Part shown: positions 24,347-32,757 of the stretch, one piece after another
Position numbering within the stretch: the first letter of the stretch is position 1
How the letters are laid out: each line of letters opens with the position of its first letter
Assembly (NCBI GenBank): GCA_963761705.1
Contig: CAVXHK010000003.1
Coordinates: 124,001 to 188,000 of the forward strand
From: CAVVKW01 sp963761705
GTDB lineage: Bacteria; Verrucomicrobiota; Verrucomicrobiia; Chthoniobacterales; JAATET01
Direction: 5' to 3'
DNA length: 64,000 nt
The notes under the pieces: generated by a model
Database searches by the model: none
What the model saw: the letters and a program-made list of their open reading frames with translations, nothing else
What the model was told of the DNA's origin: nothing
Program-made: the position numbers and the translations under genes

Positions 24347-25579
24347 ATGCACATGCCGCAGTTGATCGAACGGAAGAGGGATGGGGGGGAGCTGACCGAG
24401 GGGGAGATCTCGGAGCTGATCGGGGCCTTTGCCCGGGGCGACTTGCCGGATTATCAGATGAGCGCTCTGGCGATGGCGGTGTTTTTTCGAGGGATGACCA
24501 CGGTCGAGACCGCTGCTCTGACGGCGGCAATGCGCGACAGTGGGCGGGTCTTTTCGTATCCGGCAGATGCTCCGCCGATCGTCGACAAGCACTCGACGGG
24601 GGGGATCGGGGACAAGGTGTCCCTCATCTTGGCTCCGTTGCTGGCTTGCGACGGCGTGTGGGTGCCGATGGTGTCGGGGCGGGGGTTGGGGATCACCGGG
24701 GGGACGCTTGACAAGCTGGAGTCAATCCCGGGGTTCGACGTGAATCTCTCCGAAGAGGTGGCTTTGGCGCAACTGGAGCGGCTCGGGGTTTTCATGGCGG
24801 GACAAACGGGGGATTTTTGTCCGGCGGATAAGCGGCTCTACGCGCTGCGCGACGTGACGGGGACGGTGCCGTCGCAGGCGTTGATCGTGGCGAGTATCTT
24901 ATCGAAGAAACTGGCGGAATCGCTGGACCGGCTCGTTCTCGACGTCAAGTTCGGGTCGGGAGCCTTCATGAAAACGCGGGAGGAGGCCGAGGAATTGGCG
25001 GAGTCATTGCGGGCGACGGCGGAAGCGAATGGGGTGCGGACTTCGTTCCTGCTGTCGGCGATGGATCAACCGCTCGGGCGCACGGTCGGGAACGCGCTGG
25101 AGGTGGCGGAGTCGGTCGAGGTATTGCGGGGTGGGGGGGCGGAGGATCTCGTGGCGTTGACCTTGGATTTGGCGGCGAAGGTGTCGCAGAGCTCGCGTGA
25201 GGAGTTGGCGGGAATGCTCGGGTCGGGAGTGGCTTGGGAGAAGTTTGTCGAGATGGTCGAGGCGCAGGGGGGGGACGTTGCGGCGCTGACACGGATGGAG
25301 GAGGAGCACGCGGCTCCTGAGATCCGCGACGTCCTGGCGGAGACGGCGGGGCGAATTCAGCGGGTGGACGCGGGCGGGATCGGGCGGGCGAGCGTGCGGT
25401 TGGGGGCCGGGCGGGCGACCGCGGGGGACGCGGTGGACCCCGCGGTCGGATTCAGCGCAATTGCAAAGGTCGGGGATGCGGTGAGTGCCGGGGATCTTCT
25501 CATGCGGGTGCACGCGCGGGATGCGAGCGGGGCGGATTCGGCGGTCCAGGCGGTGCGGGAGGCGGTGGTTGTCGGGTGA
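24347..25579 (+). CDS. deoA: Thymidine/pyrimidine-nucleoside phosphorylase
   Basis: 410 aa from ATG 24347. Reversible phosphorolysis of pyrimidine nucleosides. It shows the helical N-terminal domain (MPQLIERKRDGGELTEGEI), the phosphate-binding signature KHSTGGIGDKVSLILAP, SGRGLGITGGTLDKLES and FGSGAFMKT. Length is slightly short of the 430-440 aa norm. DeoA versus Pdp specificity cannot be separated by eye. Its stop overlaps the next reading frame's GTG by four bases. Confidence 0.92.
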   Translation: MHMPQLIERKRDGGELTEGEISELIGAFARGDLPDYQMSALAMAVFFRGMTTVETAALTAAMRDSGRVFSYPADAPPIVDKHSTGGIGDKVSLILAPLLACDGVWVPMVSGRGLGITGGTLDKLESIPGFDVNLSEEVALAQLERLGVFMAGQTGDFCPADKRLYALRDVTGTVPSQALIVASILSKKLAESLDRLVLDVKFGSGAFMKTREEAEELAESLRATAEANGVRTSFLLSAMDQPLGRTVGNALEVAESVEVLRGGGAEDLVALTLDLAAKVSQSSREELAGMLGSGVAWEKFVEMVEAQGGDVAALTRMEEEHAAPEIRDVLAETAGRIQRVDAGGIGRASVRLGAGRATAGDAVDPAVGFSAIAKVGDAVSAGDLLMRVHARDASGADSAVQAVREAVVVG

Positions 25580-26343
25580 GGATTGCGGACGCAGCAGGGC
25601 GGCTTTGCCGATTGCTCGGGTCGGCGATTGCAAATCGCCACTCCTTGAGTTGGATCCTGTTGCTGTCGGGTGGCTTGGTCGTAGCCGAGCCGGAGGGGAA
25701 CGACGTGGAGACGTTGATTCCTTGGCTGTTGGATCATCGGACGGAGCTGGAGGGGGTGCCTTTTGGGGAGGTGATCGAGGCGACGACGGGGCATCGGATC
25801 GTTGCGGTCGATCCGAAGAGGGATCGAAAGGTTTTGAACGAGTTGGGAAAAGCGATCGAATTGGTGGAGCGGCGGCTGAACCGGAAGGGGCATCCGATTC
25901 ATTCGGTGGGGCGGGTGAACGAAGCGAGTCGTTACGTCGAGGATGAGTTTCGAGCGGTGATCGAAGGGTTTGCTGGCTGGACGTGCGGCGTTCCCACGAC
26001 GAAAGAGGGAAAGGAACAGAGGTCGGGTTATCCGGATCTGCGGATCGTCGCGCCGGATGGGCGGGTGTTTTTCCTGGACCCGAAACTTTTCAAGGTCGGG
26101 AGCCGGGAGAGCTCGCTGCGGACGTTTTATTTCGAGCCGCGCTCCGCGACGAGCAAGGTGCGGGAGGACGCGGTGCATCTGCTCGTTGGATTTGAGCACA
26201 ACGGGAAGAGCGGGGACGATTTCCGCCTAATGGGCTGGGAGCTGATTGATCTTTCGCGGTTGCGGGTGCAGCTAAAGGCGGAATTTCAGGCCAGTAATCG
26301 GGAGATCTACCGGCCGGATGCGGTGGTTGGTCGCGGGGAGTGA
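25576..26343 (+). CDS. Possible exported PD-(D/E)XK nuclease-like protein
   Basis: 255 aa. I do not recognise a named family. The centre reads YPDLRI followed about a dozen residues later by FFLDPKLF, the spacing of a PD-(D/E)XK nuclease core, preceded by an acidic helix (EASRYVEDEFRAVI) that could supply the first acidic ligand. A hydrophobic stretch ending LSGGLVVA, about residues 24-37, could be a signal peptide. The GTG start overlaps the deoA stop; TTG 25645 and GTG 25705 are alternatives. A dispersed repeat covers 25618-25652 and thus encodes part of the N-terminus, which makes the start uncertain. Nuclease function is inference. Confidence 0.6.
   Translation: MRIADAAGRLCRLLGSAIANRHSLSWILLLSGGLVVAEPEGNDVETLIPWLLDHRTELEGVPFGEVIEATTGHRIVAVDPKRDRKVLNELGKAIELVERRLNRKGHPIHSVGRVNEASRYVEDEFRAVIEGFAGWTCGVPTTKEGKEQRSGYPDLRIVAPDGRVFFLDPKLFKVGSRESSLRTFYFEPRSATSKVREDAVHLLVGFEHNGKSGDDFRLMGWELIDLSRLRVQLKAEFQASNREIYRPDAVVGRGE
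25618..25652. repeat. Dispersed repeat, second family (coding copy)
   Basis: The GCGATTGCAAATCGC palindrome plus CTCCTTGAGTTGG lies in the N-terminal coding region of the 25576-26343 gene. It matches 29441-29475 at about 27 of 35 positions, in the same plus-strand orientation. Confidence 0.65.
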
Positions 26344-26399
26344 TGGGGATGTCTCAGGTCTCTCGCTTCGCACGCGGGAACGCGTGCGGCCATCATTTT

Positions 26400-27665
26400 T
26401 TACTCCCGGCTGACGCGCCAGATGGTGTCGTGGGCGTCCTCGCTCATGAGGAGTGAGCCGTCTTTGGCGACGGTGAGGCCGACGGGGCGACCCCAGACGT
26501 CGCCGTCTTCGGTGGTGAAACCCGTGAGAAAGTCCTCGTAAGTGCCGTTGGATTTGCCGTCCTGGAGCGGGACTCGGACGACCTTGTAGCCGGTGCGCGG
26601 TTCACGATTCCACGAGCCGTGGAAGGCGGCGAAGATGTCGCCTTGGTATTCCGCCGGGAACTGGTCGCCGGTGTAGAAGACGAGGTTGAGGCTGGCGGAG
26701 TGGCTCTGGACCAGGACGTCGGGGACGGTGACTTGATCGGCCATGTCGGCATGGGGGTCGTCCTTGTGCCGAGGGTCGGGGTTGTCACCAATGTAGAAAT
26801 ACGGCCAACCGTAAAAACCACCCGGTTTCACGCTGGTGATGTAGTCGGGGACGAGGTTGTTGCCGAGGCCATCGCGCTCGTTGACGGACGTCCAGAGGTT
26901 GCCGGTCGCGGGGTCGACGGCGATGCCGACTGGGTTGCGAATGCCGGTGGCGTAGACGCTTTTTTCGGAGCCGTCGGGATTCATCACGAAAATGCGAGCG
27001 CGGTGTTGTTCGATCTCGAGGTCGTCTTCGTCGACGTTGGTTCTTGAGCCGACGGAGACGAAGAGCTTCGCGCCATCCTTTGAAAAGCAAAGGTCGCGGG
27101 TCCAGTGACCGCCCCCGGTGAGGTGGCCGCCTCCGGAGTGGGCGGTGATCGTCTCAGGGTCGGCGGTGGACTTCGTGTCGCCGGATTCGTACGGGAAACG
27201 GACGACCTCGCCGGTGTTCGCGACGTAAAGCCACTCCGGATCTTCGGCTGGGTAGAAGGCGAGGCCGAAGGGTTTGTCGAGGCCTTGGGCGAAGACTTCG
27301 TTGAGGTCGGGCTTGCCGTCGCCGGTGGTGTCGCGGAGGACGCGGATGCGACCGGGCTTTGACTCGGTGACAAAGATGTCGCCGTTCGGGGCGGTCGCGA
27401 GGTAGCGGGGGTTTTCGAGGCCTTCGGTCAGCCATTCGGTAACTTTGAAGCCGTTGGGGACCCGCGGCATGGCACCGTCGGGGCGGTCGACGATCTTGGA
27501 TTTGTTGCGGACAGACTCCGTGGCAAAGGGGGCGGGAAGGCTGTCGGCGGTGATTTTGTATTTCTTCCCGGGTTTGGCGGCGGTGTAGTCGCCAGCGGGT
27601 CCCTGGCCGGGGAGGGCCAGGGCGGTGGTGGTCGCTGCGGCGAGGATGAGGATGAGGCTGCGCAT
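26400..27665 (-). CDS. Exported sorbosone-dehydrogenase-like beta-propeller
   Basis: 421 aa with signal peptide MRSLILILAAATTTALALPG. It is an NHL/GSDH-like propeller of the L-sorbosone dehydrogenase type: GLENPRYLATAPNGDIFVTE, GLDKPFGLAFYP, GGGHWTRDLCFSKDGAKLFV, ATGIRNPVGIAVDPATGNLW and AAFHGSWNREPRTGYKVVRV. Likely periplasmic; cofactor and substrate not deducible. It precedes a small lipoprotein gene divided from it by 11 nt, on the same strand. It is distinct from the propeller at 15349-16740, sharing only the overall fold. Confidence 0.85.
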   Translation of the reverse strand: MRSLILILAAATTTALALPGQGPAGDYTAAKPGKKYKITADSLPAPFATESVRNKSKIVDRPDGAMPRVPNGFKVTEWLTEGLENPRYLATAPNGDIFVTESKPGRIRVLRDTTGDGKPDLNEVFAQGLDKPFGLAFYPAEDPEWLYVANTGEVVRFPYESGDTKSTADPETITAHSGGGHLTGGGHWTRDLCFSKDGAKLFVSVGSRTNVDEDDLEIEQHRARIFVMNPDGSEKSVYATGIRNPVGIAVDPATGNLWTSVNERDGLGNNLVPDYITSVKPGGFYGWPYFYIGDNPDPRHKDDPHADMADQVTVPDVLVQSHSASLNLVFYTGDQFPAEYQGDIFAAFHGSWNREPRTGYKVVRVPLQDGKSNGTYEDFLTGFTTEDGDVWGRPVGLTVAKDGSLLMSEDAHDTIWRVSRE

Positions 27666-27676
27666 TGGGATTTCGG

Positions 27677-28093
27677 CTAATCGTTCTTCTTTTTCTCTTT
27701 CTTGAGCTGCTGCTGGCGTTCGCGGAGGCGGTCGGCGCGTTCCTGCTGTTGCTCCGCGATGCGCTGTTGCTCCGCCGAGGTTTGGGCTTGATTCTGGGAG
27801 CGTTCGTTGAGGCGACCGGTGCGGCGGTCGAGTTCGCGCTGGCGCTCCGCTTCGGCTTCGTCGCGCTGATCTTCGCGGTAGTCCTGTCGATCATCGCTGC
27901 GGTCTTCGTAATCGTCGTAGCGATCGTCGTAGCCGTCGCGGCGCCGATCGTAGCGGTCGTCGTAGACTTGGCGGGAGGAGCGCGATTCGCCGAAGCCGGG
28001 GACGCCGAGTCCGCCGAGTCCCCCGCCGCCGCTTGTGCAGGAGGTGAAGAGGGCGGAGGTGGCGGTGGCGGCGAGCAGTGCGACGATTTTCAT
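27677..28093 (-). CDS. Low-complexity coiled-coil lipoprotein
   Basis: 138 aa. Signal peptide MKIVALLAATATSALFTSC ends in a lipobox, so Cys19 would be lipidated. A Gly-rich linker follows, then a Tyr/Asp/Arg repeat region (DDRYD, YDDRYDDYED) and a charged coiled coil rich in Gln, Glu and Arg ending in Lys. No enzymatic domain. It could be a surface or peptidoglycan-associated spacer protein; unknown function. Lies between an MscS gene and a propeller gene, all on the minus strand. Confidence 0.7.
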   Translation of the reverse strand: MKIVALLAATATSALFTSCTSGGGGLGGLGVPGFGESRSSRQVYDDRYDRRRDGYDDRYDDYEDRSDDRQDYREDQRDEAEAERQRELDRRTGRLNERSQNQAQTSAEQQRIAEQQQERADRLRERQQQLKKEKKKND

Positions 28094-28137
28094 GGAGTTG
28101 TTGGGTTGGGATTCGGGCGTGGTGGCGAGGTTGGACG

Positions 28138-29544
28138 TCAGGGCGAAAATTCCGAGTGGTGGCGGGGGCGGGACGGGCCGAGATCCCAGCGGTCTTGGTG
28201 GGGGACGTCGGCGAGTTGGCTCGCAACCTGGCCCTCAAGGTGGAGGGTGCGGGTGGGGAAGGCGATGGAGAGGCCGCGGTTGTGAACGGCGCGCATAATT
28301 TTGCAGTTCACCCGTTGGCGAGTGTCCATGTGCGTGAGCCAAACGGTGGATTTCGTGAAGTAGTAAACGAGGATGTCGAGGGAGCTGGATCCAAAGTCGG
28401 TGAAGTTGACCAAAATGAAGTCCTGGTGGACGCCGTCGTCGGCGCGGAGGAGTTCGCGGATGTCCTCGACGAGGCCTTCCATGTCGGCGGCGGTGGAATC
28501 GTAGGTGACGCCGATGATCTGTTTCACGCGGCGTTTTGGCATTTTTGTCCAGTTATCGATGGGTTCGTTGGCGAGAACACCATTGGGGACGGAGACGAGG
28601 GTTTTTGGGAAAGTGCGGATCTTCGTGGAGCGAAGGCCGATGGATTCGACGTTGCCGTCGACGGTGTCGCCGACCTGGATCCAGTCGCCGACCTTGAACG
28701 GGCGGTCGAGGACGATCATGAAAGCGCCGAAGCCATTTTTCAGGGTGTCCTGGGCGGCGAAGGCGACGGCGGCGGTGCCGAGACCAAGGGTAGTGATGAG
28801 GCCAGTGAGGTTGTAGCCGAGATTGTCGACGACCATGAGGACTCCGACGACGAGAACGAAGATGCGGAGCGTTTTCTTGATGAGGGGGGCAAACCCGGCA
28901 GCGGCCGAGCCGGGACGCTCGCCGACGCGGGCTCCGATCTGGTTGGCGATGAGATCGGTGAGGCGGACGAAACCCCAGACGATGGTGCCCATGAGAACGG
29001 CGCGGACGGCATTACCGATGAAGCTGGAGACGGCGGGTTCGAGTGGTAGGACGAGGACGGCGAGGTAGATGCCGTTGGCGAGGATGAAGAGCGAGAGGGG
29101 ACGCTCGATGGCTTCGAGAACGTCTTCGTTGAGGCGATTTTTGCGGCGTTTCGAGAGTCCTCGGAGGCTCCGGAAGATGAGATTGATGACGATCCGGCGG
29201 AAGACAAGGAACGCGAGCAGGATGAAGAAGCTGGCGGCGAGTTGGCCGACGGTGAAGCCGAAGATCGGGATTGCTGCGATGCGGCGGGCCTGCTTGAGCG
29301 TGTTGGCGAGCAATTGTTGATCCTTGGTCGCGTTATCGGCGATTTTGTCGACTTTCTCGCCGACGTTTTTGACGGCGGTCGCGACGGCTTCCTGGCCGGG
29401 GAGAGGGGTGGGTGAAGTGTTTGTTTGATTGGTGTTTTGGGTCTGCGATTTCGAATCGCCGATCCTCGAGCTGGGTTCGCGGGCGGGGAGCGTGGGTGTT
29501 AGGAGAGCGAGGAGGAGGCTGAAAAATACGGCGTGGCGGGTCAT
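28138..29544 (-). CDS. MscS-family mechanosensitive channel
   Basis: 468 aa from ATG 29544 (MTRHAVFFSLLLALL), a cleavable-signal-like start; the frame opens upstream to 29592 without a better start. A Ser/Thr/Asn/Gln-rich linker precedes three to five membrane helices. The pore and beta domain are clear: TTLGLGTAAVAFAAQDTLKN, DRPFKVGDWIQVGDTVDGNV, RTFPKTLVSVPNGVLANEPI. The cytosolic C-terminal domain runs to about residue 450. Releases solutes on hypo-osmotic shock. Part of the linker (about residues 24-34) is encoded by a dispersed repeat at 29441-29475. It has no BON domain, unlike the frameshifted paralogue at 11578-12889. Confidence 0.93.
   Translation of the reverse strand: MTRHAVFFSLLLALLTPTLPAREPSSRIGDSKSQTQNTNQTNTSPTPLPGQEAVATAVKNVGEKVDKIADNATKDQQLLANTLKQARRIAAIPIFGFTVGQLAASFFILLAFLVFRRIVINLIFRSLRGLSKRRKNRLNEDVLEAIERPLSLFILANGIYLAVLVLPLEPAVSSFIGNAVRAVLMGTIVWGFVRLTDLIANQIGARVGERPGSAAAGFAPLIKKTLRIFVLVVGVLMVVDNLGYNLTGLITTLGLGTAAVAFAAQDTLKNGFGAFMIVLDRPFKVGDWIQVGDTVDGNVESIGLRSTKIRTFPKTLVSVPNGVLANEPIDNWTKMPKRRVKQIIGVTYDSTAADMEGLVEDIRELLRADDGVHQDFILVNFTDFGSSSLDILVYYFTKSTVWLTHMDTRQRVNCKIMRAVHNRGLSIAFPTRTLHLEGQVASQLADVPHQDRWDLGPSRPRHHSEFSP
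29441..29475. repeat. Dispersed repeat, second family (coding copy in mscS)
   Basis: The GCGATTTCGAATCGC palindrome plus ATCCTCGAGCTGG lies within the linker of the 28138-29544 channel gene, translated as part of PSSRIGDSKSQ after the signal peptide. Confidence 0.65.
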
Positions 29545-29666
29545 GAAGTGGCTGCTGTTGTGGCAGTTCCGAGGGACGTTGACCTTCCGCAAGAATCCGG
29601 GTGCGTCAAGGGTGGACGGTTTTGAGTTTGCATTTTGGGCCCGGTCGGGCAGGTTGCGCGGCGGTT

Positions 29667-31382
29667 GTGGAGCTTGCGCTGATCGATGCCATTGGACCGT
29701 TTTTTCGCGGCTATCGGAAACGACGGATTAACTGGTCGAAAATCCCGTTTGATCACCTGTTGCGGGATGGCGAGGGGGCGGACGCGCAGTGGGCAAGGAT
29801 CCGGGAGGAGATGGGCGTGCTGGGTCGGCGGGTGCGGGAGCTGGGGTTCACGGCTGTAACGTTGGACGACGTGGCGCACCTCGCAGATCACGAGTGGTAT
29901 GAGGAGGAGGTGCGGGGGGAGATCGCCGGGCTGCGGGAGCGGTTTAGGGTGATTTTTGGGGACCTGAAGGCGCTGGGGTTGGGGATTTACCTGACGTCGG
30001 ATTACTTGACGACGACGGCGGCGGTGGATGCCCGGCTCGGGAAGTCGGCGGCGGCTGCGCGGGCGTGGTATTCGGGACTCGTGGGGCGGTTCCTGGCGGA
30101 TTTCCCAGAGGTGGACGGAGTGATCCTGCGGATTGGTGAGAGCGACGGGGTGGACGTTGCGGGGAAGCTGCGAAGTCGCCTGGCGTTGCGGTCGGCGGGG
30201 GCGGTGAATCAGCTTTTACGGGAGGTGTTGCCCGTCTTTGAGTCGGCGGGGCGGCGGCTGATCCTCCGGACTTGGACGGTGGGGGCGCATCTCATCGGTG
30301 ATCTGATTTGGAATCCATTGCGGCTGTCGCAGGCGGTGGCGGGGATCGACTCGCGGGCGTTCGTGATTTCCATGAAATACGGGGAGTCTGATTTCTTCCG
30401 GTATTTGTCGCTCAATCGACAATTTTTTCGGATTGAAGTGCCTAAGATCATCGAGTTCCAGGCGCGGCGCGAATACGAGGGAGCGGGCGAGTATCCGTCC
30501 TTTATCGGGTGGGAGTGCGAGCGCTACGCGAAAGAGCTCGCGGCGGCGACGGGGGTGATCGGGTTGTCGGTCTGGTGCCAGACGGGTGGGTGGCACGGCT
30601 TTCGGCGGCTGGCATTTTTGGATGATGACGCGGTGTGGATCGAGCTGAACGTGGCGGCGGCGATCGGGGTGGTGAAGGAAGGGCTGTCGGTGGAGGCGGT
30701 GGTCGAGCGATTCGTCGGAGCGGAGCGGGCGGTGCCGACCCTGGAGTTGCTGCGGCGGTCGGACGAGGTGATGCGCGAGCTATTTTACATCGAGGAATAC
30801 GCGCGACAGCGGCTGTATTTTCGCCGCGTGCGGATCCCGCCGCTGCTGCAGGTGTATTGGGACACAATTTTCGTGAACGACGCGGTGCGGAAGGTCATTG
30901 GGCACTTCGTGCGGGATCCGGAGCGGGCGGTGCGGCAGGGCGAGGCGGCGTTTGGAAACTTCGAGCGGATGGAGGCGGCGGCTGCGGAGGTTGGCCTACC
31001 GGTGGAGGACATCCGCTTCATGCGCGACACGTTCCGGATCTTGCTGTTGGCCCGGCGTTATTATCTACTTCCGTTTGAGCCGGAGCTGGCGGACGAGATC
31101 GAGGAAACGAAGCGGGCCTACAAAAAAAGGTGGCCGCGGAAGACGCGGCACCGCTACCGGGTCAAGACGTCGTTCCAGCCGACGCACGTGCGGCGGCGAA
31201 CGATCAAGTGGGCGTCGCGGTTGGTGATTCGGAACCGGCCGGAGTATCGGACGGTGTTCGATCGGCTTTTCACGCTGCGGGTGCTGGCGTGGGTGTACTG
31301 GCTGTTCCGGGTGCGTCACCAGCGAGCGATGCCGAGGTTCTTGCGGAAAAGCGCGATGGGGGTGGACGCGGTGTTTAAGTAG
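29667..31382 (+). CDS. Orphan GH67-like (alpha-glucuronidase-like) barrel protein
   Basis: 571 aa from GTG 29667; an upstream GTG at 29601 is possible and no ATG is available near the start. Between residues of about 45 and 330 it has TIM-barrel features resembling GH67: a strand ending VDGVILRIGESDG, then VISMKYGESDFFRYLSLNRQ and KIIEFQARREYEGAGEYPSF, reminiscent of the VQVKYGPIDF and EFQ...EYTGQ segments of alpha-glucuronidases. Acidic residues there could be catalytic. The C-terminal 100 residues are very basic and Arg-rich, unusual for a hydrolase, and no signal peptide is evident. It may act on polysaccharide in the cytoplasm or be a divergent relative; specificity unknown. Confidence 0.55.
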   Translation: MELALIDAIGPFFRGYRKRRINWSKIPFDHLLRDGEGADAQWARIREEMGVLGRRVRELGFTAVTLDDVAHLADHEWYEEEVRGEIAGLRERFRVIFGDLKALGLGIYLTSDYLTTTAAVDARLGKSAAAARAWYSGLVGRFLADFPEVDGVILRIGESDGVDVAGKLRSRLALRSAGAVNQLLREVLPVFESAGRRLILRTWTVGAHLIGDLIWNPLRLSQAVAGIDSRAFVISMKYGESDFFRYLSLNRQFFRIEVPKIIEFQARREYEGAGEYPSFIGWECERYAKELAAATGVIGLSVWCQTGGWHGFRRLAFLDDDAVWIELNVAAAIGVVKEGLSVEAVVERFVGAERAVPTLELLRRSDEVMRELFYIEEYARQRLYFRRVRIPPLLQVYWDTIFVNDAVRKVIGHFVRDPERAVRQGEAAFGNFERMEAAAAEVGLPVEDIRFMRDTFRILLLARRYYLLPFEPELADEIEETKRAYKKRWPRKTRHRYRVKTSFQPTHVRRRTIKWASRLVIRNRPEYRTVFDRLFTLRVLAWVYWLFRVRHQRAMPRFLRKSAMGVDAVFK

Positions 31383-31477
31383 TTCGGTCGGAAGGTCGAA
31401 GGTCGGAAAGTCGGGTTTGAATCGCTGGGAAGACCGGTCGGGCATGCCGGTGATGCAAGCGGCTCGTTTGGGCTTAT

Positions 31478-31492
31478 TTAGAATTATTCTTG
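31478..31492 (+). promoter_or_regulatory. PerR/Fur-like operator
   Basis: TTAGAATTATTCTTG, an imperfect inverted repeat matching 11 of 15 positions of the PerR-box consensus TTATAATNATTATAA. It lies 32 nt before the Fur-family gene, so autoregulation and control of the linked suf genes are likely. Inference from sequence. Confidence 0.6.
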
Positions 31493-31523
31493 ATCCACTT
31501 CCAACCTGTGGCAGGTTGCGGTT

Positions 31524-31952
31524 GTGACGACGGCAATCGAAAAGCAATACCACAAGACGATCGGGAAGGTGGGTCTTCGCGACACGCCGCAGCGGCGCCA
31601 CGTGTATGATCTTTTGCTGACGAAGCGGGATCACCCGACGGCGACGGAGGTGTTCATGCGAGCCAAGGAGGGGATGCCGACGATCTCGCTGGCGACGGTT
31701 TACAATTCGCTCGAGACGTTGGTCGGTTGTGGCCTGGTGAAGCAGGTGCACGTCGATCGCGAACCGACCCGATTCTGTCCGAATCTGGAAGAGCACGGAC
31801 ACTTCGTCTGCGATCAATGCCACTCCGTCTTCGACGTCGATCTGGCCTCAGGCCGGACGGTGGGCCGGACTTGGGAGTTGCCGAACAATTTTACCGTAAC
31901 CGCGCACGAAGTTTCCCTCCGCGGGATCTGCGCGTCCTGTCACTCCAAATAA
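31524..31952 (+). CDS. Fur/PerR-family metalloregulator
   Basis: 142 aa from GTG 31524. Winged-helix DNA-binding domain (RDTPQRRHVYDLLL ... PTISLATVYNSLETLVGCG) followed by the dimerisation domain with two CxxC pairs that hold structural zinc (FVCDQC and GICASC). The PerR-like subtype is favoured because the adjacent operator resembles a PerR box and sufCBD follow 9 nt downstream, suggesting iron or peroxide control of Fe-S assembly. Regulatory metal and signal are not determined by sequence alone. Confidence 0.9.
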   Translation: MTTAIEKQYHKTIGKVGLRDTPQRRHVYDLLLTKRDHPTATEVFMRAKEGMPTISLATVYNSLETLVGCGLVKQVHVDREPTRFCPNLEEHGHFVCDQCHSVFDVDLASGRTVGRTWELPNNFTVTAHEVSLRGICASCHSK

Positions 31953-31961
31953 ACAAATTTT

Positions 31962-32721
31962 ATGAGCAGTCTGAAAATCGAAAACCTTCACGCCACGATC
32001 GGCGACACTCCCATCCTCAAAGGTCTCAACCTCGAGATTCCGAAGGGCGAGGTTCACGCGATCATGGGCAAGAATGGCAGCGGCAAGAGTACCCTCGCGA
32101 AAGTGATGGCCGGCCATCCCGACTACACCGTGACCGACGGCGCGGTCTACATGGACGGCGAGAACATTTTGGAAATGGAAGAGCCGGACGCGCGAGCGCG
32201 GGCCGGACTTTTCCTGGCGTTCCAATACCCGAACGAGATTCCGGGCGTGACGATCGCAAACTTCATCCGGGCGGCGGTGCAGTCACGCTTGCCGGAGGGT
32301 GAGGAGCTTCGAGGCGACCGATTATTACGGGAAGCTCTACGAAAAAATGGATTCGCTGAAGATCAACCGCGCTTTCACGTCGCGTTCTGTCAACGAGGGC
32401 TTCTCAGGCGGCGAGAAGAAGCGCTGCGAGATCCTGCAAATGGCCATGCTCGAGCCGAAGTATGCCGTGCTGGACGAGACGGATTCCGGCTTGGACATCG
32501 ACGCTCTCAAGATCGTCTCGGACGGAGTGAACGCACTGCGCGGCCCGAACTGCGGGATGCTTGTGATCACTCACTACCAACGACTACTCAACTACATCGT
32601 GCCAGATCGCGTCCACGTGATGGTCGACGGTCGAATCGTTCTCAGTGACGACAAGGACCTTGCGCTCAAGTTGGAAGCGGAGGGCTACGACTGGGTGACA
32701 GCTGACGCCGCAGCCGCTTAA
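31962..32721 (+). pseudogene. sufC: SufC, Fe-S assembly ATPase, with a +1 frameshift
   Basis: Reads as one SufC only if one base is skipped at 32310. Frame 1 (from ATG 31962) carries the Walker A MGKNGSGKSTLAKVMAG and Q-loop region FLAFQYPNEIPGV, and breaks in GEEL. Frame 2 resumes EATDYYGKLYEKMDSLK and carries the ABC signature EGFSGGEKKRCEILQ, Walker B YAVLDETDSGLDID and the H-loop ITHYQRLL. The junction is GAG CTT C GAG, with CTT at 32307-32309. Because SufC is normally essential for the SufBCD scaffold, this is either a read error or a programmed +1 shift. Next to sufB; restored length about 252 aa. Confidence 0.93.
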
Positions 32722-32757
32722 CCCTGAGTTAAACCTCAACCGAGAAGGAAAAAAATT

